A stretch of DNA of 10,130 nucleotides from Clostridia bacterium (GCA_017379815.1 JAFNVK010000176.1:1-10130); one strand, 5' to 3'; shown: positions 1 to 7,164, counted from the first letter of the stretch. Notes: generated from the letters alone by a model not told the origin. A program made the numbers and translations.

Positions 1-715
1 AGCGGGAGGCGAGGAGGCCGCCCTCTTTGCGGCGGTTCTTTACCGCATGTATACCATGTACGCCGCGGCACGGGGCTTTCGATGCTCGGTCATGAATCAG
101 AATCCCACCGAGCTTGGCGGCTTTCGGCAGATCGCCTTCCAAATCGAGGGAGAGGGCGCGTATTCGCGCTTCAAGTTCGAGAGCGGCGTGCATCGCGTCC
201 AGCGTGTTCCCGAAACCGAATCCCAAGGACGCATCCAGACCTCCACCGCCACCGTGGCGGTGCTTCCCGAGGTCGAGGAGGTCTCGGTGGAGATCAACCC
301 CGCAGACCTGCTCTTTGAATCCTGCAAATCCAGCGGCGCGGGCGGTCAGCACATCAACAAGACCGAGTCCGCCGTTCGTCTGACGCACAAGCCCACGGGA
401 ATCGTGGTCGAGTGCCAGGAGGAGCGTAGCCAATTCAAGAATAAAGACAAGGCGCTCCGTATGCTCCGTGCGATCCTCTACGACCAAAAGCAGAGGGAGC
501 AGACCGAGCAGATCGCCTCCGACCGCCGTGCCCAGGTGGGAACGGGCGACCGCAGCGAGCGCATCCGCACCTACAACTATCCGCAAGGACGCGTCACCGA
601 TCACCGCATCGGGCTGACGCTCTATTCCCTTGACCGCTTCGTCAACGGCGACCTCGACGGCATGATCAACGCCCTCGCCACCGCCGAAACGGCCGAAAAG
701 CTCAAGCAACAGTAA
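1..715 (+). CDS. prfA: Peptide chain release factor 1 (RF1), 5'-truncated by the window edge
   Basis: RF1 reads UAA and UAG in the ribosomal A site and triggers peptide release. The frame is open from nt 2, and the first ATG (47) is internal: the residues before it read AGGEEAALFAAVLYR, the conserved core found about 115 residues into RF1. About 237 residues are present, so roughly the first third is missing. The catalytic GGQ is encoded at 341-349 within SSGAGGQHINKTESAVR. The tail GDRSERIRTYNYPQGRVTDHR is RF1-specific; RF2 ends differently. The decoding PxT motif is PET (209-217). Of the decoding residues known from Thermus RF1, the Gly and Glu of GGEE, the Gln of VQRVP, the PxT Thr and the Thr of the following TS are kept, but the stacking His is Gln (codon 236-238). 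The gene is followed after 14 nt by the Sua5 gene, as in a shared operon. prmC, which methylates GGQ and often sits just after prfA, is not there. Confidence 0.96.
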   Translation, partial: AGGEEAALFAAVLYRMYTMYAAARGFRCSVMNQNPTELGGFRQIAFQIEGEGAYSRFKFESGVHRVQRVPETESQGRIQTSTATVAVLPEVEEVSVEINPADLLFESCKSSGAGGQHINKTESAVRLTHKPTGIVVECQEERSQFKNKDKALRMLRAILYDQKQREQTEQIASDRRAQVGTGDRSERIRTYNYPQGRVTDHRIGLTLYSLDRFVNGDLDGMINALATAETAEKLKQQ

Positions 716-718
716 TTT

Positions 719-724
719 GGGAGG
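719..724 (+). promoter_or_regulatory. Shine-Dalgarno of the Sua5-type gene
   Basis: GGGAGG lies 5 nt before the ATG at 730, directly after the prfA stop. It fixes the start of the next gene and favours this ATG over the shorter out-of-frame reading that begins at 717. Confidence 0.7.
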
Positions 725-729
725 CCCTT

Positions 730-1773
730 ATGGCTTTGCAGACCGAATACATCACCGTTACCGATCCTGCGTCGCAGGATGCGGAGCTTCGCCACGCGGC
801 AGACATCCTTCGCCGCGGAGGACTGGTGGTCTTTCCCACCGAGACCGTTTACGGTCTTGGAGGCGACGCCACCGACGCCGAGGCCGCAAAACGCATCTAC
901 GCCGCAAAGGGGCGTCCCTCGGACAACCCCCTGATCATTCATTTAGCCTATCCCGAGGAGGCAGAGGCCTACGCCCACACCTCCCCGCTCTATTACCGTC
1001 TGGCCAAGGCCTTTATGCCAGGGCCCTTGACGGTCATTCTTCCCAAGAAGGACACCGTCCCCCTCTCGACCACGGGAGGACTTGACACGGTCGCCGTGCG
1101 ATGCCCCGCGCATCCCGTGGCGCACCGCCTGATCGAGCTTTTGGGACGTCCTATCGCCGCCCCCTCCGCAAACCTTTCGGGAAAGCCCTCCCCCACCAAT
1201 GCCCGTCACGTGGCCGAGGATATGGACGGACGGGTGGACGCGATCCTGGACGGAGGCGAGAGCGAGATAGGCCTTGAGTCCACCATCGTCAAGCTGGACG
1301 GCGACACCGCCACGCTCCTGCGCCCCGGCGGCATTACCTACGACGCGCTTTGCATGGTCCTGGATCACGTTTCGGTGGCCGACGCCGTAACGCACCGCCT
1401 GGCCGAGAACGAGCGCCCCCTCTCCCCCGGCATGAAATACCGCCATTACGCCCCCACAGCCCCCCTCGTGCTGCTTTCGGGCGAGCGCGAGCGCGTGCTG
1501 GACTTTCTCCGTCGGGAGCAGAAGGAAACCGATTGCGCCATTCTTTGCTACGACGAGGACGTCCCCTTCCTTGACCAACGCAACCTCTTTTGCATCGGTG
1601 CACGTGAGGATCTTGCCGCGCAGGCACACAGCCTCTTCCGCACGCTTCGGCAGGCAGACCGCGCAAACGCAGCCTGCATCTACGCGCCCCTTCCCCCGAC
1701 CGAGGGACTTGGACTGGCTCTCTACAACCGCATGATCCGCGCCGCCGCCCACACGGTCAAGCATATCGACTGA
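730..1773 (+). CDS. tsaC: Threonylcarbamoyl-AMP synthase, Sua5 type (YrdC + Sua5 domains)
   Basis: This enzyme makes threonylcarbamoyl-AMP from threonine, bicarbonate and ATP. That is the first step of the t6A37 modification of ANN-decoding tRNAs, completed by TsaB/TsaD/TsaE in the cytoplasm. At 347 residues it matches the long Sua5/YwlC form rather than the roughly 190-residue TsaC. The YrdC domain covers about residues 12-210, with FPTETVYGLG (35-44), the KxR pair at K60/R62 in AAKGRPSDNPL, FMPGPLTVIL (95-104) and APSANLSGKPSPTN (144-157). The linker contains SPGMKYRHYAP (232-242), which in Sua5 proteins folds over the active site, followed by a C-terminal Sua5 domain to about 345. All motifs look intact. 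It lies 14 nt after prfA and 31 nt before the topoisomerase gene, in apparent co-transcription. The association with prfA is common in Firmicutes. Confidence 0.95.
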   Translation: MALQTEYITVTDPASQDAELRHAADILRRGGLVVFPTETVYGLGGDATDAEAAKRIYAAKGRPSDNPLIIHLAYPEEAEAYAHTSPLYYRLAKAFMPGPLTVILPKKDTVPLSTTGGLDTVAVRCPAHPVAHRLIELLGRPIAAPSANLSGKPSPTNARHVAEDMDGRVDAILDGGESEIGLESTIVKLDGDTATLLRPGGITYDALCMVLDHVSVADAVTHRLAENERPLSPGMKYRHYAPTAPLVLLSGERERVLDFLRREQKETDCAILCYDEDVPFLDQRNLFCIGAREDLAAQAHSLFRTLRQADRANAACIYAPLPPTEGLGLALYNRMIRAAAHTVKHID

Positions 1774-1804
1774 CAACAACACAGAAAGGATCACGATCCA
1801 AGCT

Positions 1805-3997
1805 ATGGCTAAAAAGCAGAACAAAGGCAAAAAGGAGATCATCCACGCTCCGATCGTCTACCAGCCCATCACGGAGACCATCGAAAAGAACTATATGCCA
1901 TACGTCATGAGCGTTATCGTCTCGCGCGCGATCCCCGAGATCGACGGCCTGAAGCCCGCGCACCGAAAGCTGCTCTATACGATGTATAAGATGGGACTTC
2001 TGACCGGCCCTCGGACGAAAAGTGCCAACATCGTGGGACAAACCATGAAGCTCAATCCCCACGGTGATGCCTCCATCTACGAGACCATGGTCCGACTCAC
2101 CCGCGGCAACGCCACCCTGCTCCACCCTCTGGTGGACTCCAAGGGCTCCTTTGGCAAGCAGTATTCCTCCGAGATGAAGTACGCCGCCTCCCGCTACACC
2201 GAGTGTAAGCTGGATGCGATCTGCACGGAGCTCTTCGGGGGCATCGACAAGAACGCCGTGGACATGATCGACAACTACGACGCTACCATGAAGGAGCCCG
2301 TGCTCCTGCCCACCACCTTCCCCAACATTCTCGTCATGCCCAACATGGGTATCGCCGTTGGTATGGCCTCCAACATCTGCTCCTTCAACCTTGCCGAGAT
2401 CTGCGACGGCACCATTGCGCTCCTGCGCAAGCCCAATCTCTCGGTGGACAAGATGATGGAGCTGGTCAAGGCTCCCGACTTCTCGGGCGGCGGCGTCCTG
2501 CTCTACGATGAGGAGCAGATCCGCCAGATCTACACCACGGGCCAGGGCTCGGTCCGCCTGCGCGGACGCTACGTCTACGACAAGGCGCACAACTGCATCG
2601 AGATCCTCCAGATTCCCTACTCCACCACCGTGGAGATCATCATGGCAAAGCTGGATACGATGTTCAAGGAGGGCAAGCTCAAGGAGGTCAGCGACTACCG
2701 CGACGAGACCGACCTGAGCGGTCTTAAGCTGACGCTGGACCTGCGCCGCGGCGTTGATCCCGACCAGCTGATGTCTAAGCTCTTTAAGATGACGGCGCTT
2801 GAGGACAGCTTCAAGTGCAACTTCAACGTCCTTATCGACAGCGTACCGCGCACCATGGGCATCATTGAGCTTCTCTCCGAGTGGATCAAGTTCCGTCTCG
2901 TCTGCCTGCGCCGCGAGATCGCCTTCGACCTCAAAAAGAAGAAGGACAAGCTCCACCTGCTCTTAGCACTCGGCAAGATCCTGCTCGACATCGACAAGGC
3001 CATTCGCATCATCCGCCACACCGAGAAGGAGTCCGACGTCGTGCCCAACCTGATGAAGGGCTTTGGCATTGACGAGATCCAGGCAAACTATATCGCCGAG
3101 ATCAAGCTGCGCAACCTCAACCGCGAGTATATCATCAACCGTATCTCCGAGATCGAGGATCTCCAGGCCGAGATCGCCGACATGGAGGAAACGCTCAAGG
3201 ACGAGCTGAAGCAAAAGGCGCTCATCATCAAGCAGCTGACCGAGATCAAAAAGAAGTACGGCCAGCCCAGACGCACGCAGATCGTCGCGGCCAACACCGT
3301 GAAGGTCTATAAGGAGGAGGAGCACACCGAGGACTACCCTGCCCGCTTCGTGCTGACGCGTGAGGGCTACTTCAAGAAGATCACCTTCCAATCCCTGCGC
3401 GGAAACGACGAGCAGAAGTGCAAGGAGGGTGACGAGATCCTCAACCTCTTTGACGGCTCGAACACCGACACGCTGGTCTTTGTGACCGACAAGCAGCAGA
3501 TCTACCGTGCCAAGGCAGACGACTTTGACACCACCAAGGCAAGCGCGCTTGGCGAATATCTCCCCGTAAAGCTCCACATGGACCCCGAGGAGAAGCCCGT
3601 GCTGATGACGGTACAAAACAAGTTCCCTGCCAAGGAAAGCTTCGTCTTCCTCTTTGCCAACGGCAAGGGCGTGCGCATATCCGCCGCGAACTACGAGGCG
3701 CTGGCAGGACGCCGCAGACTCACCTCGGCCTACTCCAAGACCTCGCCCATCGTGGCCGCCTTCTACGAAAAATCGCCGATGGATATCCTGCTGGTCTCCT
3801 CGGACAACCGCGCTATCGTGATCAAGTCCTCTCTGATCCCGCAGATGGCTACCCGTACCTCGGGCGGCGTCACGCTGATGACGCTAAAGGCGGGACAGAC
3901 CATCGTTCGTGCCTCTCTGGACACGGAGAGCATTGCCGACGGCGGAAAGAGTCTCAAAAAGATCAAGATCCCCGCAGCCGGCGTTCTCCTGCCCTGA
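1805..3997 (+). CDS. Type IIA DNA topoisomerase subunit A (ParC/GyrA-like, more likely topoisomerase IV type)
   Basis: This is the DNA-cleaving subunit of an ATP-dependent type II topoisomerase. It needs a GyrB/ParE partner, which is not in this window. At 730 residues it is shorter than typical GyrA. The breakage-reunion region starts with YVMSVIVSRAIPEIDGLKPA (33-52). The catalytic pair is R130-Y131 in AASRYTECKL. The core continues through IAVGMASNI and a basic coiled-coil region (about 375-490). A beta-pinwheel of about four recognisable blades follows from about 515 (FVLTREGYFKKI, LVFVTDKQQIYR, FVFLFANGKGVRIS, ILLVSSDNRAIVIK). I find no GyrA box (QRRGG[KR]G), which gyrase needs for DNA wrapping, so decatenation or relaxation is more likely than supercoiling. 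The quinolone region reads NPHGDASIYET: A89 at the E. coli Ser83 position and E93 at Asp87. The nearest AAGGA-like site is about 14 nt before the ATG, which is long; a small GGAT/ATCC hairpin in between may shorten it. A GyrA paralogue remains possible. Confidence 0.9.
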   Translation: MAKKQNKGKKEIIHAPIVYQPITETIEKNYMPYVMSVIVSRAIPEIDGLKPAHRKLLYTMYKMGLLTGPRTKSANIVGQTMKLNPHGDASIYETMVRLTRGNATLLHPLVDSKGSFGKQYSSEMKYAASRYTECKLDAICTELFGGIDKNAVDMIDNYDATMKEPVLLPTTFPNILVMPNMGIAVGMASNICSFNLAEICDGTIALLRKPNLSVDKMMELVKAPDFSGGGVLLYDEEQIRQIYTTGQGSVRLRGRYVYDKAHNCIEILQIPYSTTVEIIMAKLDTMFKEGKLKEVSDYRDETDLSGLKLTLDLRRGVDPDQLMSKLFKMTALEDSFKCNFNVLIDSVPRTMGIIELLSEWIKFRLVCLRREIAFDLKKKKDKLHLLLALGKILLDIDKAIRIIRHTEKESDVVPNLMKGFGIDEIQANYIAEIKLRNLNREYIINRISEIEDLQAEIADMEETLKDELKQKALIIKQLTEIKKKYGQPRRTQIVAANTVKVYKEEEHTEDYPARFVLTREGYFKKITFQSLRGNDEQKCKEGDEILNLFDGSNTDTLVFVTDKQQIYRAKADDFDTTKASALGEYLPVKLHMDPEEKPVLMTVQNKFPAKESFVFLFANGKGVRISAANYEALAGRRRLTSAYSKTSPIVAAFYEKSPMDILLVSSDNRAIVIKSSLIPQMATRTSGGVTLMTLKAGQTIVRASLDTESIADGGKSLKKIKIPAAGVLLP

Positions 3998-4021
3998 GCA
4001 GAGAGAAAGGCAAAATAAGAA

Positions 4022-4055
4022 CCGCCGCAGATGCATCGCATCTGCGGCGGCTTTT
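4022..4055. terminator. Strong intrinsic terminator shared by convergent genes
   Basis: A perfect 13-bp GC-rich stem pairs 4022-4034 with 4038-4050 around a 3-nt loop and is followed by CTTTTTCGTCTT on the + strand. It closes the prfA-Sua5-topoisomerase operon 24 nt after the last stop. Read on the - strand, the stem is followed by the T-rich stretch TTCTTATTTT, so it probably also ends the EF-G paralogue transcript arriving from the right. Confidence 0.9.
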
Positions 4056-4070
4056 TCGTCTTGTATGAAA

Positions 4071-6122
4071 TTAGTCTGCCTTATTCTCGGCGATCACCTT
4101 TGCGGTAATGTTGCCGGGAACGACGTCGTAGCCGGTCACCTTGAACTCGAAGGAGCCGCGGCCCTGCGTCATTGCGCGCAGCGTGGTGGGATAATCGGCG
4201 AGCTCTGCCTTCGGAGCGATCGCCTGGACGGTGGTGTAGCCCTTCTTCTGTGCGGGCTCCATGCCCATTACGCTTCCGCGGCGCTTGTTGAGGTCGCCCA
4301 TCACGTCGCCGACCAGTGCTTCGGGAACGGTAATGCTGAGATCTCCCACGGGCTCAAGCAGAACGGGAGCGGCAAGCTCGAGTGCCTTCTTGTAGGCCAG
4401 GGATGCAGCCGTCTTGAAGGAAAGCTCATCCGAGTCAACGGCGTGGTAGGAGCCGTCGTAAAGATCTGCGGCAAGGCAGGTCATCGGGTAGCCGTAAGCA
4501 CCCTTGCCCATGGAATCCTGAATACCCTTCTCAACGGCGGGATAGAAGTTCTTCGGCACGGTTCCGCCAACAACCGAGATGGTGAAGGTCAGACCCTCAT
4601 CCTCGCCGGGAGCGAAGCGCATCTTGACGTGTCCGTACTGACCGGAGCCGCCGTTCTGCTTCTTGTGCTTGCCTTCCACGTCCACCGACTTGGTGATCTT
4701 CTCGCGGTAAGCCATCTTGGGAACGTCAAAGCGAACGTTCAGACCGAAGCGGCTCTTCAGTCTTGCAGCAAGGACAGACAGATGCATCTCGCCAAGGCCG
4801 TAGATCAGAAGCTGTCTGGTCTCGGCGTCATTCTCGAAGCGGATGGTGAAGTCCTCCTCGGTCATTCTGGCGATGGACTGCGAGATCTTGCCCTCGTCGC
4901 CCTTGGAGACGGGGATCATGACCTTAGTCAGGTAAGGCGTGGGATATTCGATCTTGGAATAAGCAAATTCCTTATTCCAGGTAAGGGTATCGTTGGTGTT
5001 GGTGTTGGAAAGTTTTGCCACCATACCGATGTCGCCGCAGCAAAGCTCGTCAACCTCGGTCTGCTTCTTTCCTCTCATCACGTAGATGTGTGCCAGCTTC
5101 TCGCTGTCGCCCGAGGTATTGTTGCGCAGGAGCATATCCTTGCGCACGGTTCCGTTCATGACCTTGAAGAAGGACATCTTGCCCACGAAGGGGTCGGCAA
5201 CCGTCTTGAAGACGAAGAGTGCGGGCTCGCCGTCGGGCTGGATCTCCATCTCGTCGCCGTTATCGAGAGTCTCGTTCTTCTTAGCCGTGTGACGGGGGAA
5301 GGACTCGGCGATCTTGTCGAGCATGGTCCAAACGCCCCAGAGCTTGCTGGCGGCGCCGCAGAATACGGGAACGATGTCACCGTGGATGATGCCCTCGTGA
5401 ACGGCGTTGATCGCCTCCATGTGGGTGATCTCCTCGCCCTCAAAGTACTTCATCATCAGGTCCTCATTGGTGCTGGCAACAGCCTCCATGAGCATATCAC
5501 GGTACTTGGCAACCGCCTCCTTGGACTCCTCGGGAATGATCTCCACGCTGTGGCGTCCGTTCTTATCGAACACGTGCGCGGACTCGTCGATCAGATCGAT
5601 CGCACCAACCACCTCGCCGTCCTTGACCATCGGAATGGTCAGGGGGCAGATGTGCTTACCAAAGGTGGTGTGCAGCTCGTCGAGAACGCGACCAAAGCGC
5701 GCCTCGTTATCGTCGAATTTATTGATAAAGAATGCGCGGGGGAGACCTGCATTCTCCGCTGCATCCCAAGCCAGCTCGGTTCCAACCTCAATACCGGCCT
5801 TACCGTCCACCAGGATCACGGCGCTGTCCGCCACGCGGAGAGCCTGCGCGACCTCAGCCGTGAAATCCAGATAACCGGGCGTGTCGATCACGTTGATCTT
5901 GATGTCCTTCCAGACTATCGGAGCCATTGCCGCGGAGATTGAGATCTTTCTCGCGTTCTCCTCGGGATCGTAATCACAAACGGTGTTTCCCGCAGTGACG
6001 TTTCCGAGACGATCGGTCTCACCGGTGATGTAGAGCATTGCCTCTGCCAGAGAGGTTTTTCCGGAGCCGCCGTGACCGAGCAACGCGATATTTCTGATGT
6101 TCTTGGTTTCAATCTTCGCCAT
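4071..6122 (-). CDS. Elongation factor G paralogue (EF-G2-like) with altered GTPase motifs
   Basis: A five-domain translational GTPase of 683 residues, EF-G length, expected to move tRNA and mRNA on the ribosome. The G domain has a P-loop GHGGSGKTS (16-24), switch I RKIS (58-61), DTPGYLDF (80-87), NKFD (134-137) and GAAS (256-259). Domain III carries GLGEMHLSVL (442-451). Domain IV has SGQYGHV, GGTVPKNFYPAVEKG (519-533), DGSYHAVDSDELSFK with the tip His at 560, and LNKRRGSVMGMEP; domain V includes TTLRAMTQGRGSFEF. Housekeeping EF-G has AHIDAGKTT, RGIT and DTPGH. The Gly19, Lys59 and Tyr84 substitutions mark this as a paralogue resembling Thermus EF-G-2 and the Bacteroides EF-G2 that works without GTPase activity (recalled, not searched). 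It also lacks the usual rpsL-rpsG-tuf neighbours. The ATG at 6122 precedes an immediate match to the family N-terminus, with an AAAGG about 9 nt upstream. It has its own promoter. Confidence 0.93.
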   Translation of the reverse strand: MAKIETKNIRNIALLGHGGSGKTSLAEAMLYITGETDRLGNVTAGNTVCDYDPEENARKISISAAMAPIVWKDIKINVIDTPGYLDFTAEVAQALRVADSAVILVDGKAGIEVGTELAWDAAENAGLPRAFFINKFDDNEARFGRVLDELHTTFGKHICPLTIPMVKDGEVVGAIDLIDESAHVFDKNGRHSVEIIPEESKEAVAKYRDMLMEAVASTNEDLMMKYFEGEEITHMEAINAVHEGIIHGDIVPVFCGAASKLWGVWTMLDKIAESFPRHTAKKNETLDNGDEMEIQPDGEPALFVFKTVADPFVGKMSFFKVMNGTVRKDMLLRNNTSGDSEKLAHIYVMRGKKQTEVDELCCGDIGMVAKLSNTNTNDTLTWNKEFAYSKIEYPTPYLTKVMIPVSKGDEGKISQSIARMTEEDFTIRFENDAETRQLLIYGLGEMHLSVLAARLKSRFGLNVRFDVPKMAYREKITKSVDVEGKHKKQNGGSGQYGHVKMRFAPGEDEGLTFTISVVGGTVPKNFYPAVEKGIQDSMGKGAYGYPMTCLAADLYDGSYHAVDSDELSFKTAASLAYKKALELAAPVLLEPVGDLSITVPEALVGDVMGDLNKRRGSVMGMEPAQKKGYTTVQAIAPKAELADYPTTLRAMTQGRGSFEFKVTGYDVVPGNITAKVIAENKAD

Positions 6123-6222
6123 GATAATAAACCTTTGTAACCTTTCGTTTGATTTTTCGATCCGAAAAGGATCCCGTGGACAGGATTTTCGCGGCCGATA
6201 CCGGCCTCGCTCGGATCACCTT
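6123..6222 (-). other. Structured 5' leader of the EF-G paralogue
   Basis: About 100 nt separate the predicted transcription start (near 6222) from the ATG. The leader holds several possible stems. GGCCG 6193-6197 pairs with CGGCC 6202-6206. GATCCGA 6159-6165 pairs with TCGGATC 6211-6217 and would enclose the first stem. Two alternative local hairpins compete for the same bases: TTTTCG/CGAAAA at 6154-6168, and GATCC/GGATC at 6159-6173. There is no T-tract typical of an attenuator and I recognise no known riboswitch class. The function is unknown. Confidence 0.4.
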
Positions 6223-6228
6223 TCTTTT

Positions 6229-6257
6229 ATTATACAGTATCAAAAAAATTTTTTCAA
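6229..6257 (-). promoter_or_regulatory. Sigma-A-type promoter for the EF-G paralogue
   Basis: On the - strand, a -35 box TTGAAA (6257-6252) and a perfect -10 box TATAAT (6234-6229) are separated by exactly 17 bp that include an A/T run. This differs from the TTGACA/TATAAT consensus at one base. The predicted start is near 6222. It sits in the 204-nt gap between the tatD stop and the EF-G start, the most AT-rich part of the window, so the EF-G paralogue can be transcribed independently of metG-tatD. Confidence 0.85.
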
Positions 6258-6326
6258 GCGATTTTACAAACTTTATCACGATAGACCGTAGAAATCCACG
6301 ATCGTTTTTTGTTCACTTTGCACAAT

Positions 6327-7145
6327 TCAAGGGGTAAAAAACAGGTTTTTGCCGTTTTGAGCGGTGATTGCCGCGGCCTCCTCCGGAGTGCATTCCCAAA
6401 GCTCGGCAAGGGTGGAAAGCGTATGGACCAAGAGCCCGGAATGGTTGAGCTTCCCCCGCATCGGGTGGGGCGCAAGATAGGGAGCGTCGGTCTCCACGAG
6501 CAGGCGGTCGCGCGGAACGGCAAGTGCTGCCTCGCGCACGCGTCTTGCATTCTTGAAGGTCAGCGTACCCGAAAAGGAGATATACCAACCCCTCCTCGTC
6601 AGCTCGCGTGCCATCTCCGCGCTTCCGCTGTAGCTGTGAAAGACGCCGCGGACGCCCGGATGGCGCAGCACCGTCTCAAAGCAATCCCCATGCGCCTCGC
6701 GGTCGTGAATGATCACGGGGAGTCCAAGCTCCTCGGCAAGACGCATCTGTGCCTCGAAGAAATAGGCCTCCTTCTCGCGGTCAAGCGCGATCTCGCCGTA
6801 GTTTTCGTAGTGGTAATCCAAGCCGATCTCGCCAAGCGCCAGGATCTTATCCCGCTTTCGGGAGACGGCGTCTCCCAGCATACGCCGAAGCGCGCCAAGA
6901 GCCTCGTCGGGGTCTTGGATCCAATGGGAATCCTCCGGGTGAATGCCAACGGCAGCGTACATTCCCTCGTACCGCGCCGCCTGCTCGATGCACAGACGCG
7001 AGGTCTCGGGATTTGTGCCGACGTTGAGAATGAGAGACACGGGCTCGGGAAGGATCGCCGACAGGATCGCCTCTGCTCCCCCCTCGGCCTCCCGCTCGAA
7101 GCGGCGGTCAAAATAATGGGCGTGGGTATCGAAAATTCCGTTCAT
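6327..7145 (-). CDS. tatD: TatD family metal-dependent hydrolase / DNase
   Basis: A TIM-barrel metallohydrolase of 272 residues, a typical TatD length. Family members are Mg2+-dependent 3'-5' exonucleases or DNases acting in DNA repair and turnover; the exact substrate here is not known. Metal-ligand motifs are complete: DTHAH (6-10), VGIHPE (66-71), GEIGLDY (105-111, E106), IIHDREAH (145-152, H147), FHSYSGS (169-175, H170) and VETDAPYLAP (217-226, D220). The frame is open upstream to 7322, but those extra residues overlap metG and have no TatD similarity. The ATG at 7145 has a textbook AGGAG 8 nt upstream and starts exactly at the family N-terminus. The gene follows metG on the same strand, as in Bacillus (metS-yabD), so co-expression is likely, though an 11-bp inverted repeat lies between them. 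No clear terminator follows the stop. Confidence 0.95.
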   Translation of the reverse strand: MNGIFDTHAHYFDRRFEREAEGGAEAILSAILPEPVSLILNVGTNPETSRLCIEQAARYEGMYAAVGIHPEDSHWIQDPDEALGALRRMLGDAVSRKRDKILALGEIGLDYHYENYGEIALDREKEAYFFEAQMRLAEELGLPVIIHDREAHGDCFETVLRHPGVRGVFHSYSGSAEMARELTRRGWYISFSGTLTFKNARRVREAALAVPRDRLLVETDAPYLAPHPMRGKLNHSGLLVHTLSTLAELWECTPEEAAAITAQNGKNLFFTP

Positions 7146-7153
7146 CTGTTTTT

Positions 7154-7158
7154 CTCCT
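7154..7158 (-). promoter_or_regulatory. Shine-Dalgarno that fixes the tatD start
   Basis: On the - strand AGGAG lies 8 nt before the ATG at 7145. This site decides between the family-consistent start and the longer open frame extending into metG. Confidence 0.8.
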
Positions 7159-7164
7159 GAAATA

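Noticed and set aside
943..2956. Two long - strand open frames (943-1842 and 1757-2956) opposite the Sua5 and topoisomerase genes
   Set aside because: They are mirror frames of well-recognised + strand genes, with low-complexity composition, no domain motif and no plausible ribosome binding site.
2963..3616. 217-codon - strand open frame opposite the topoisomerase coiled coil
   Set aside because: It is a Leu/Val/Asp-rich reverse reading of a Lys/Glu-rich coiled coil, not an independent gene.
3909..5942. 677-codon open frame on the + strand, antisense to the EF-G paralogue and running through the terminator
   Set aside because: Its protein shows no family motifs and is rich in Leu/Val/Gly/His, as expected when codons of a GC-biased gene are read in reverse complement. 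It crosses the topoisomerase stop and a strong terminator, while the opposite strand encodes a complete, motif-rich EF-G.
6260..6326. Terminator after tatD
   Set aside because: Only weak pairings (ACGAT/ATCGT around a 21-nt loop) are seen, without a proper T-tract behind a strong stem.
6309..7160. 283-codon + strand open frame opposite tatD
   Set aside because: TatD on the - strand has every metal-binding motif and a textbook ribosome binding site; the + frame has neither.
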